From assembly GCA_963842505.1 (NCBI GenBank), contig CAWJGZ010000001.1, positions 682,001 to 746,000 of the forward strand: a stretch of 64,000 nt of DNA. The letters are read 5' to 3'. The position numbers and the translations under genes were made by a program. The notes beneath the pieces are model-generated. The model was not told where the DNA came from, made no database searches, and saw only the letters and a program-made list of their open reading frames with translations. Positions 24,601 through 31,655 of the stretch are shown piece after piece (the stretch's first letter is position 1; each line of letters starts with the position of its first letter). Source of the stretch: PALSA-129 sp963842505 (lineage in GTDB: Bacteria; Acidobacteriota; Terriglobia; Bryobacterales; Bryobacteraceae).

Positions 24601-26349
24601 TCATCCCCGGACCTTCATGGCGAAAAGCGTCTGATCGTCGAAAGCAGTCGTGGAAAACTGGTCGAGCGCCTCGAAGATCGCCTGGATGAGGCCGGCGGGC
24701 GGCTTGTGGCAGTTGGCGCGCACCACCTGAGCCAGGCGGCCGCGTCCGAATTCCAGGCCGGCGGCGCTCAAATGGTCGGTGATGCCGTCGGAGTAGAGCA
24801 GAATGACGTCACCAGGCTGGGTCTGAAAAGTTACCTCCTCATATTCGCGGGATTCCAGCAAGCCGACCGGCACCCCTTCGGCGCGCACTTTCAAAATCTC
24901 AGGACCGCGGCAGATCATGGGCGGAATCGCGCCGGCGTTGGCCATTTCGATCTGGCGTGTCACGGGGTCCCACAGCAACACGCTCAAGGTGGCGTACCGG
25001 GCTTCCACTTTGCGCTCGATGAGCGCGTCGTTGACCGCCTTGAGAAGTTCGGCAGGCTGGCGGCGCCGCGGGGCCAGGGTGCGCAGCAGGCCGCTCATCA
25101 GCCCGCCATACAGGGCCGCCGCCGCGCCCTTGCCGCTGACATCGCCGAAGGCGATCACGGTGCGGCCGTCGCGGCGTTCGAACAGGTCGTAAATGTCGCC
25201 CGAGATTTCCCGCGCCGGGCGCAGGCGTACGGCGGAATTCAGGCCTTCGATTTCCGGATCGGCGTCGGGCAGCAGCACCCGCTGCAATTCGCGCGCGGCT
25301 TTGAAATCCTCTTCCAGGCTCTTCTCGCGCACCGCGACTTCGTGATAGAGCCGCGCGTTCTCGACGCTCGACGCCACCTGCGGACCGAGCAACGCCAGGG
25401 TGCGGACGTGGTCGTCGGTAAAGTAACCCACGCGGTCGCTTTCCAGGTCCATCACGCCCACGACGCGGTCCTGAACGGCCAGCGGCACGGCCACTTCGGA
25501 ACGGATATCGGCATGCGACGCGATGTAGCGCGGGTCCTTGGCGGTGTCGTGCACGCGGACCACCTGGCGCGATTCGGCGGCCGCGCCGGTGATGCCTTTG
25601 CCGAGCGGAACGTTGTCGATATTGACGCGCTGGTCGTAGCGGCTGCTGAAGAGATGCCGCAGCGCCTTGGCATCCTGATCGACTAAGAGGATGCTGAAGG
25701 CATCGTAGGCGATCAATTCGCGCACCGTCGAGGCGATTTTTCCCAGCAACTCGTTGAGATCGAGAATCGAAGAAAACTCGCGCGAAATGTTGGCCAGGGT
25801 TTTGAGTGTGCGATTCTGGCGCTCCACGCGCCGGTACAAGCGGGCATTGTCAATGGAAACCGAAACACGCGCCGCGATGAGGCGCAGCAAGGTGCGGTCG
25901 TACTCGGAGTAGGCGTTGACGCGCGTGGATTGCAGATCAATCACGCCCACCAGCCGTCCGCGCGCAATCAGGGGGACGGCCAGTTCGGTGGAGACGGCAT
26001 CGACCGTGGGAAGGTAACGCGGATCGTTGCGGACGTCGCCCACCAGCACCGGTTCCCGCCGCGCCGCAGCTTGGCCCGTAATGCCTTGACCCAGCGCGAT
26101 ACTAAGGTTTTGAATGATTTCTTCGCGATGGCCCACTCCGTAGCGGATTCTCAGATCCTTGCGCTTCTCATTGAACAGCAGGATCGCAAAAAGGTCGTAC
26201 GGCAGCACCTTGCGGATGATCTCCGCCACATTGGCCAGAAGCTGATCGAGATCGAGCGTCTGAGTGGTGGCCGCTGAAACCTCCAACAGGTAGTCCAGCA
26301 ACTCCGACCGCTCGCGAAACCGGACCGAAGCTTTACGGGTAGCTTGCAT
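24601..26349 (-). CDS. GAF-GAF-SpoIIE-type serine phosphatase
   Basis: A 582-residue soluble signalling protein. It has two GAF domains (about 25-165 and 190-335, each with the VPL...GVIDL/GVMDLES pattern) and a C-terminal PP2C/SpoIIE phosphatase domain (about 365-580) with REISGDIYDLF, IAFGDVSGKGAAAALYGGL, NAGAIPPM, LLYSDGITD and FDDQT. The metal-binding Asp residues are present. It probably dephosphorylates an anti-anti-sigma factor in response to a small molecule. It lies 22 bp after deoC on the same strand. Confidence 0.93.
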   Translation of the reverse strand: MQATRKASVRFRERSELLDYLLEVSAATTQTLDLDQLLANVAEIIRKVLPYDLFAILLFNEKRKDLRIRYGVGHREEIIQNLSIALGQGITGQAAARREPVLVGDVRNDPRYLPTVDAVSTELAVPLIARGRLVGVIDLQSTRVNAYSEYDRTLLRLIAARVSVSIDNARLYRRVERQNRTLKTLANISREFSSILDLNELLGKIASTVRELIAYDAFSILLVDQDAKALRHLFSSRYDQRVNIDNVPLGKGITGAAAESRQVVRVHDTAKDPRYIASHADIRSEVAVPLAVQDRVVGVMDLESDRVGYFTDDHVRTLALLGPQVASSVENARLYHEVAVREKSLEEDFKAARELQRVLLPDADPEIEGLNSAVRLRPAREISGDIYDLFERRDGRTVIAFGDVSGKGAAAALYGGLMSGLLRTLAPRRRQPAELLKAVNDALIERKVEARYATLSVLLWDPVTRQIEMANAGAIPPMICRGPEILKVRAEGVPVGLLESREYEEVTFQTQPGDVILLYSDGITDHLSAAGLEFGRGRLAQVVRANCHKPPAGLIQAIFEALDQFSTTAFDDQTLFAMKVRG

Positions 26350-26371
26350 GGGCGGCTGCGCCGGGCGCGGA

Positions 26372-27271
26372 TCAGGCAGCGGTGGCCTCGACGATCTTCA
26401 CACTGGCGCTGGCGCCGATGCGTGTGGCTCCGGCCGCGGTCATGGCCTGGAGATCCTGCAGCGTGCGAATGCCGCCGGCGGCCTTCACACCCATTCGCGG
26501 TCCCACCACTTCGCGCATCAGCGCGACATCGTGAGCGGTGGCGCCGTGTGGGCCAAAACCGGTAGAGGTCTTGACAAAATCCGCGCCGGCGTCTTTCGAC
26601 AGCATGCAGGCCACGGCCTTCTGGTTGTCATCGAGGAGCGCGGTTTCGAGGATCACTTTCACGATCGCGCCGCCTTTGTGGGACACCCGCACGACCTCTT
26701 CGATATCGGCCTTGACGGCGTCCTGATCGCCGGAGCGGAGCGCGCCCACGTTGATCACCATGTCGATTTCCTGCGCGCCGGCGCAGACCGCGGTAGAGGC
26801 CTCGGCCGCTTTGGCCTCGGTGCTGGCGGCGCCCAAGGGAAAGCCGACCACCGTGCAGACCTTGACGGGCGAGCCCGCCAGTTCCGCACGCACCAGCGGC
26901 ACCCAATAGGAATTCACGCACACGCTGGCGAAACTGTATTGCCGCGCCTCGCGGCAAACCTTGATGACGTCGGCGCGCGTGGCTTCGGGCTTGAGAATGG
27001 TGTGGTCAATCAAGGCCGCAATGCCGGGATCGATCCTGGTGAGCTTCTCGCTGGCCGAGACGCGCGTGGCGCCGACGGCAATGATCTCCCGGGTGTTCCG
27101 CGAGCAGGTCTGCGCACAACGCTGCACGCACCCGGGGCAAATCTGGTCGGGAAGATTGAGACCTTCTCCCTTCTTGGGAGCGGCCGCGGGCGCGGCGTCC
27201 GGACGGCCCACACGGGCCAAAATTTCTTCGCCGATTTGCGCTACCAGCTTGTCGAGTTCAGCTTGTGTCAC
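26372..27271 (-). CDS. deoC: Deoxyribose-phosphate aldolase with microcompartment-like N-terminal extension
   Basis: A 299-residue enzyme. The aldolase core (about 80-299) has IDHTILKPEAT, VCVNSYWVPL, CTVVGFPLGA, EIDMVINVG, the Schiff-base Lys in DFVKTSTGF and VKAAGGIRT. It cleaves deoxyribose 5-phosphate to glyceraldehyde 3-phosphate and acetaldehyde. The first 22 residues (AELDKLVAQIGEEILARV) form an amphipathic helix followed by an Ala/Pro linker, as in encapsulation peptides of microcompartment enzymes. A Cys cluster follows (Cys45, 48, 52, 56). The GTG start overlaps the rpiB stop by 4 bp. Confidence 0.92.
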   Translation of the reverse strand: MTQAELDKLVAQIGEEILARVGRPDAAPAAAPKKGEGLNLPDQICPGCVQRCAQTCSRNTREIIAVGATRVSASEKLTRIDPGIAALIDHTILKPEATRADVIKVCREARQYSFASVCVNSYWVPLVRAELAGSPVKVCTVVGFPLGAASTEAKAAEASTAVCAGAQEIDMVINVGALRSGDQDAVKADIEEVVRVSHKGGAIVKVILETALLDDNQKAVACMLSKDAGADFVKTSTGFGPHGATAHDVALMREVVGPRMGVKAAGGIRTLQDLQAMTAAGATRIGASASVKIVEATAA

Positions 27272-27891
27272 AACGTTCCTTTTTTCCGGTACCGCTGCTC
27301 GATAGCCATGATCTTGTCGACCCGCGCCTGATGCCGGCCCCCGCCGAACGACGTGGCGATCCAGGTGCGCACGACCTCTTCCGCCTGGGTCCCCGTCAAG
27401 AGCCGGCCGCCAAGCGTAAGCACATTAGAATCATTATGTTCACGGCTGTTTCGGGCGGAAGCTTTATCATAACACAGAGCCGCCCGAATGCCCGGAACCT
27501 TGTTGGCAGCCATGCAGGAACCGATGCCGGCGCCATCGATAATGATGCCGCGCGTGGCGATACCGGAAACCACCAGGTCGGCCACCTGGCAGGCGATGTC
27601 TGGGTAGTCGACGGGTTTGGCTTCGTGTACGCCGACGTCGCGCAGTTGGAAACCCAGGCTTTCGAGCACCGGCTTGAGTTCTTCCTTAAGCTGAAAACCG
27701 CCGTGATCGGAGCCGATGGCGATGGTCTGGCCGGGAGGCGCGACGCCGGAGATCTGGTCGTCGGGAACTTCGAGGATGCGCACGCCGCGCTCCGCCGCCA
27801 CCTCATGCGCCGAGGGAGTGACGATGGTCCCGACGGGAACGCGAAGGTCCCCGGCGGCCGGCACGTCCTGCGCGGTAATCACTCGCTTCAT
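27268..27891 (-). CDS. rpiB: RpiB/LacA/LacB-type sugar-phosphate isomerase with N-terminal extension
   Basis: A 207-residue protein. The RpiB core (about 58-205) has IAIGSDHGGFQLKEEL, VDYPDIA, DGAGIGSCMAANKVPGIRAALC and NSREHNDSNVLTLGGR. The position of the usual catalytic Cys in the CGTGIG loop is Asp, with a Cys five residues further on. A 55-residue N-terminal extension (ITAQDVPAA...VPVGTIVTPSAHEVAAERGVRI) is not part of ordinary RpiB. The ATG at 27891 is preferred over a TTG at 27912. It is coupled to deoC. Confidence 0.9.
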   Translation of the reverse strand: MKRVITAQDVPAAGDLRVPVGTIVTPSAHEVAAERGVRILEVPDDQISGVAPPGQTIAIGSDHGGFQLKEELKPVLESLGFQLRDVGVHEAKPVDYPDIACQVADLVVSGIATRGIIIDGAGIGSCMAANKVPGIRAALCYDKASARNSREHNDSNVLTLGGRLLTGTQAEEVVRTWIATSFGGGRHQARVDKIMAIEQRYRKKGTL

Positions 27892-27930
27892 AGGGCCGCC
27901 CGTCGTATACAATTCGTAAGGACCATTGTA

Positions 27931-28779
27931 ATGAAATCAGGCCTGCCGCCGTTGGTTTTTCTGGCCGCCATTTCCAGCGACTATCTCTCACGCCTGCTGG
28001 AGCGCGGCCACCTGGGATGGGGCGTGGTGGCGATCGGCATGCTGGCAGCTTTTGCCATGGGAGCGGTGCACGCGCTTTCGCCGGGACACGGCAAGACGAT
28101 TGTGGCGGCTTATCTGGTGGGCACGCGGGGCACTGTGAAGCACGCGGCATTCCTGGGCCTGATGGTGACCTTCACTCACACCATCACAGTCTTCTTCCTG
28201 GGCTTCGCCACGCTGTTCCTTTCGCGCTACGTATTGCCGGAGAAAATCTATCCGGTGTTGGGCGCGGTTTCGGGGCTGGCAATTGCGTGGATTGGGATGT
28301 CGCTGTTCTGGAAACGGCTGCGGGCCGCGCGCGGCGCGGCGGCAAACGGGCATCATCACCATCACGATCACGACGATCAGCATGATGGCGGCGCGTATGC
28401 GCACGATCACGGCGACGGCCATGTCCACACCCACGCGCCCGAAGGCGAAGTCAGCATGGCGAGCCTGGCAGCGTTGGGCGCGAGCGGCGGCCTGGTTCCA
28501 TGTCCTTCCGCGCTGGTGCTGCTGCTCAGTGCGATAGCGCTGGGCCGCATCGCGCTCGGCTTAATTCTGCTGGTAGCATTTTCGGCCGGCCTGGCCGTGG
28601 TGCTGATGGCGATCGGCATCACTGTGGTCTACGCCGGGCACTGGATTCCGGACAGCGGAAAAGCGGCCGGGCACCCGGCGTTTCGCTATCTGCCGGTAGC
28701 CTCCGCCGCGGTGATCGTATGCGCGGGCGTGATCATGACCGGTGTGGCGCTGGGATTGATTCGGGGAGTGGGAGTGTAG
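27931..28779 (+). CDS. NicO/RcnA-type nickel-cobalt transporter
   Basis: A 282-residue membrane protein with about six helices. It carries the family motif HALSPGHGKT (about 46-55), a second LVPCPSALVLLLS motif, and between them a His/Asp-rich cytosolic or periplasmic loop (HHHHHDHDDQHD..HDHGDGHVHTH). The family exports or imports Ni/Co. The ATG at 27931 has AAGGA 8 bp upstream. It is divergent from rpiB. Confidence 0.9.
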   Translation: MKSGLPPLVFLAAISSDYLSRLLERGHLGWGVVAIGMLAAFAMGAVHALSPGHGKTIVAAYLVGTRGTVKHAAFLGLMVTFTHTITVFFLGFATLFLSRYVLPEKIYPVLGAVSGLAIAWIGMSLFWKRLRAARGAAANGHHHHHDHDDQHDGGAYAHDHGDGHVHTHAPEGEVSMASLAALGASGGLVPCPSALVLLLSAIALGRIALGLILLVAFSAGLAVVLMAIGITVVYAGHWIPDSGKAAGHPAFRYLPVASAAVIVCAGVIMTGVALGLIRGVGV

Positions 28780-28868
28780 GACATGAAAACGGGGCCGCGG
28801 GCGTCGCCGGTAGTGTGAGCAGATTCCCGGAAGAGGCCTGCTGGCCTGTCCGGCAGCAGAGCCTTCCG

Positions 28869-28981
28869 CCCCGTTCCGGGGCTACCTGCACTCGCCTCAG
28901 GTTCCACACGGCTTACGCCGTGGGCGATGATCTTTCGCCCTTCGGGCTTGACAGGCTTCGCCTCCAAGGACAGTTCTGTCC
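28869..28981. repeat. Cluster of short perfect hairpins
   Basis: The 224 bp gap 28780-29003 has no gene but five small inverted repeats, several with TTC or TTAC loops: CCCCG/CGGGG (28869-28881), CACGGC/GCCGTG (28907-28922), GCCC/GGGC (28937-28947), AGGC/GCCT (28953-28963) and GGACAG/CTGTCC (28968-28981). It resembles a BIME-like intergenic repeat. Confidence 0.55.
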
Positions 28982-29003
28982 CTTTGCGGGCGGGTGGTCG
29001 CTT

Positions 29004-29414
29004 TTACAGATCCGACGTACAGAACTTGCAGCGGGACGCGTCCACGGCCACGGTTTCCTTGCACCTGGGGCAGATTTTCGAGGGCGGCGGCGGCGGGGCC
29101 GGCGCTTCCTTGAGGAGCGCCCTGGTGATGATGTACACCACGAAGGCGATGATCAGGAAATCGACCACGCTGCCGAAGAAGGTGCCGATGTTGATGGTGT
29201 TGACAACTTCCTTGCCGTTGGCGCCGACCTTCTTGCCAAATTCGATGGTGGCCTCGCGCCAGTTGCCGCCGGGAATCAACGGGCTGATGAGCGGCATGAT
29301 AATATCGGCCGCGAGCGACGATACCACCTTGCCCACCGCGCCGCCGACGATCACCGCGACGGCCAGCGCGAACACGTTGTTCTTCAGGAGAAATTCCTTG
29401 AAGCCTTTGATCAT
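29004..29414 (-). CDS. mscL: Large-conductance mechanosensitive channel with C-terminal zinc ribbon
   Basis: A 136-residue protein. The MscL core has FKEFLLKNNVFALAVAVIVGGAVGKVVSSLAADIIMP (first helix) and GTFFGSVVDFLIIAFVVYII (second helix). It releases solutes upon osmotic downshock. Instead of the usual C-terminal helical bundle, a Pro linker leads to a four-Cys zinc ribbon (Cys115, 118, 129, 132). It follows the aminotransferase gene by 28 bp on the same strand. Confidence 0.93.
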   Translation of the reverse strand: MIKGFKEFLLKNNVFALAVAVIVGGAVGKVVSSLAADIIMPLISPLIPGGNWREATIEFGKKVGANGKEVVNTINIGTFFGSVVDFLIIAFVVYIITRALLKEAPAPPPPPSKICPRCKETVAVDASRCKFCTSDL

Positions 29415-29442
29415 GGGTCCTCCTATCGGTGCGGCGCGGCCC

Positions 29443-30627
29443 TCAGGAGCCGCTCCGCAGGAATTTAGTCAGCCGTTCCATGGCGGGCTCCAGAATGGCG
29501 GGCTCCGCCGCGTAGCAAATGCGAATCGAGCCTTCCCCGCCGGCGCCGAAGGCAACACCGGGCGCGAGGCCCACGCGAGTCTCTTCGAGCAGCCGTTTGC
29601 AAAAGCCGAAAGAATCGTCCAGGCCATCGATTCGCGGGAAAGCGTAGAAAGCGCCGTCGGGCATGGGCAGAGTTACCCCGCGGATGGCGGCGAGCGCATC
29701 CATGCAGATGCCGCGATTCTCCCGTAGCCGTTCCAACATGCGCAGCAGTTCGCCCTCGCCTTCGGCGAGGGCTGTCTCACCGGCCTTCTGCGCGATGGAG
29801 GGAGCGTGGGAAATTACAAATTCGTTCAACTGGGTGGCCTTGACAGCCAGGTCGCGCCGCGCCACTAACCAGCCCACCCGCCAACCGGTCATACAGTAGC
29901 TCTTGGAAAAGGAATGTACCACCATGACGGCATCGTCGCGCGTGGCCTTGCGCAGAATCGATGGAACCGGTTCGCCCAGACGCGCGCCGCTGTAATAGAG
30001 CCGGTCATAGACTTCGTCCGCCATCAGCCAAAGGTCGTGGCGGCGCGCAAAATCGAGCAGGCCCTGCTGCTCTTCTTCGCTGGCCACCCACCCCAGGGGA
30101 TTCGAGGGTGAAGTGTAGAGCAGCAGCCGCGTACGCGGCGTGACGGCGGCGGCGAGCGCGTCGAAATCGACCGAGTAGCGGGCGCCGCGGAGGGGATGCG
30201 GGATCTGGCGCACGGCCGCGTTGGCCATCATCACGCTGGAAGATCCATTGGGCCACGCGGGCGTCAAGACGATGGCTTCGTCGCCGGGATCGAGCGCGCA
30301 ACGGATGCCCATGTTCAACGCCTGGACGCCCGAAGCGGTGACGACGATCTCCGTCGCGGGATCGAGATCCACGGATTGCAGATGGCGGTAATTTTCGGCG
30401 ATGGCAAGCCGCAACGACGGCAGACCGGCGTTTTCCGTATAAAACGTGAAGCCATCCTGCATGGCGCGCACGGCGGCCTGCTTGATGTAATCCGGCGTCG
30501 GCAGGTTGGACTCACCGAAATAAAGACGCAACACGCCATCCATTCCCATGGCGATTTCAGCCAACTCGCGGATTCGCGAGTGAGGCACTCTTTCGACGGA
30601 ACTGGCAACCACCGGCATCTTTGCCAT
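29443..30627 (-). CDS. PLP-dependent class I/II aminotransferase
   Basis: A 394-residue fold-type I aminotransferase of the aspartate/aromatic group. It has LYFGESNLPTPDYIK near the N-terminus, YTSPSNPLGWVAS, DEVYDRLYY and the PLP-lysine motif SFSKSYCMTGWRVGW (Lys about 240). A late RICYA includes the carboxylate-binding Arg. The substrate is not predictable from the sequence. Confidence 0.9.
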   Translation of the reverse strand: MAKMPVVASSVERVPHSRIRELAEIAMGMDGVLRLYFGESNLPTPDYIKQAAVRAMQDGFTFYTENAGLPSLRLAIAENYRHLQSVDLDPATEIVVTASGVQALNMGIRCALDPGDEAIVLTPAWPNGSSSVMMANAAVRQIPHPLRGARYSVDFDALAAAVTPRTRLLLYTSPSNPLGWVASEEEQQGLLDFARRHDLWLMADEVYDRLYYSGARLGEPVPSILRKATRDDAVMVVHSFSKSYCMTGWRVGWLVARRDLAVKATQLNEFVISHAPSIAQKAGETALAEGEGELLRMLERLRENRGICMDALAAIRGVTLPMPDGAFYAFPRIDGLDDSFGFCKRLLEETRVGLAPGVAFGAGGEGSIRICYAAEPAILEPAMERLTKFLRSGS

Positions 30628-30662
30628 TCTCTCACTACCGCGGCCCGATCCAGAAAGCGGCG

Positions 30663-30917
30663 CTACAATTTCGTGAGACTTTCGAAAGAGGCGCGGACGG
30701 GCAAGCGGTTATTGCGGGCACAAAAGTTCAACAGGCCCGAGGCCTTCCAAGTGCATCGCTGAGCCGCAGCCCGCAGGTCGAGCAGGTAGGCGCGGGCCGG
30801 GTGACCGGCTTCGAGGCTTCGCAAGGATTCGGCGACGCTGCTTAAGATGACGGTCAGCTCGTCATTCAGTTCGTGGGCGGTGGCAGCAGCCACGATCCCG
30901 GTACGGTCTGTTTTCAT
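30663..30917 (-). CDS. Orphan histidine-kinase DHp-like fragment
   Basis: An 84-residue product with an H-box-like segment (GIVAAATAHELNDELTVILSSVAESL) and a second helix, then a stop. There is no ATP-binding domain and no sensor domain. It is either a decayed kinase end or a stand-alone phosphotransfer-like helix pair. A dispersed double-hairpin repeat begins 12 bp upstream of its start. Confidence 0.5.
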   Translation of the reverse strand: MKTDRTGIVAAATAHELNDELTVILSSVAESLRSLEAGHPARAYLLDLRAAAQRCTWKASGLLNFCARNNRLPVRASFESLTKL

Positions 30918-30928
30918 AGATGGATTCC

Positions 30929-30972
30929 ACAAGGGCTTCGCCCTTGATGTCCCTTCGGGACATGGAAGTCAG
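30929..30972 (+). repeat. Dispersed double-hairpin repeat, copy B
   Basis: Hairpins CAAGGGC/GCCCTTG (30930-30946) and ATGTCCC/GGGACAT (30947-30963), both with TTC loops, then GGAAGTCAG. It is the plus-strand counterpart of 18065-18109. Short GAGTCAG direct repeats follow. Confidence 0.75.
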
Positions 30973-31655
30973 GAGTCAGGAGTCAGTTGGCAGGCGGCAC
31001 CGCCTGCCCCACCCAAAAGGGTTGAAGACACTTGGGGCGTGAGATCGAGGGGAAAAGAAAGGCGTTGCGGCGGCCGGGGCTCTCGGACTTATCGCCGGGC
31101 GTGTCTCCGGATTCTCTCGGACCCAATTACGGGGCGGCCGCCAGTGATTGGAACGGCATCTTCAGGGTGAGCGACGCTGCATGGCGCCGGGTGCCCCAAT
31201 TCAATGCCTGCTCTCTGAAACCTTACTCCGATCTAGGCAATTAAGCCGGTACGTTTCTGGATTGCGAAATCGATTTCACGGTTCTTCCGTCGGTCCCCAT
31301 CGGGCAAACGGCCCGGTGAGTGCCGCAAGGCCTTGACGGCCGCCGAGAAGTATCAGCACCACCTGAAAAGCAACGCTTGCTGGCCAGCAAGAGGATGAGG
31401 AAACCTTGCGACGGGCGCAAGGTCCTCATCCGATTCAAAAGTAGCATGAGGGTGCGTGCGAACTTAGGGGAGGCAGGCTGCAAGTGGATGAAAACAAGGG
31501 AAATTTAGGTTGAAGATTTTTGAACTGGGGGCGCAAAGCGGGTACAGCTATCCAATTCCAAAGGCGGGAATTGGTAGCAGTCCCCGTTTTGCGGCGGCGC
31601 GTGCTTTGCGGAGGATTTCGGAGATGGCGCTGGCTATACCCGGCCACCGAATCGA
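30973..31655. other. Gene-less 0.7 kb stretch
   Basis: No reading frame here has family features. The stretch holds GAGTCAG microrepeats at its left end and the palindrome/hairpin pair at 31376-31431. I recognise no tRNA, rRNA or named RNA. It separates the kinase fragment from the LytS-type kinase gene. Confidence 0.5.
31376..31431. repeat. 16 bp perfect palindrome followed by 15 bp-stem hairpin
   Basis: CTTGCTGGCCAGCAAG (31376-31391) is a perfect palindrome. One base later GGATGAGG-aaa-CCTTGCG pairs with CGCAAGG-t-CCTCATCC (31393-31431). There is no T tract, so it is not a classical terminator. Confidence 0.7.

Noticed and set aside
27898..27930. rpiB start at the TTG at 27912
   Set aside because: The ATG at 27891 begins the extension cleanly and the seven extra codons have no supporting signal.
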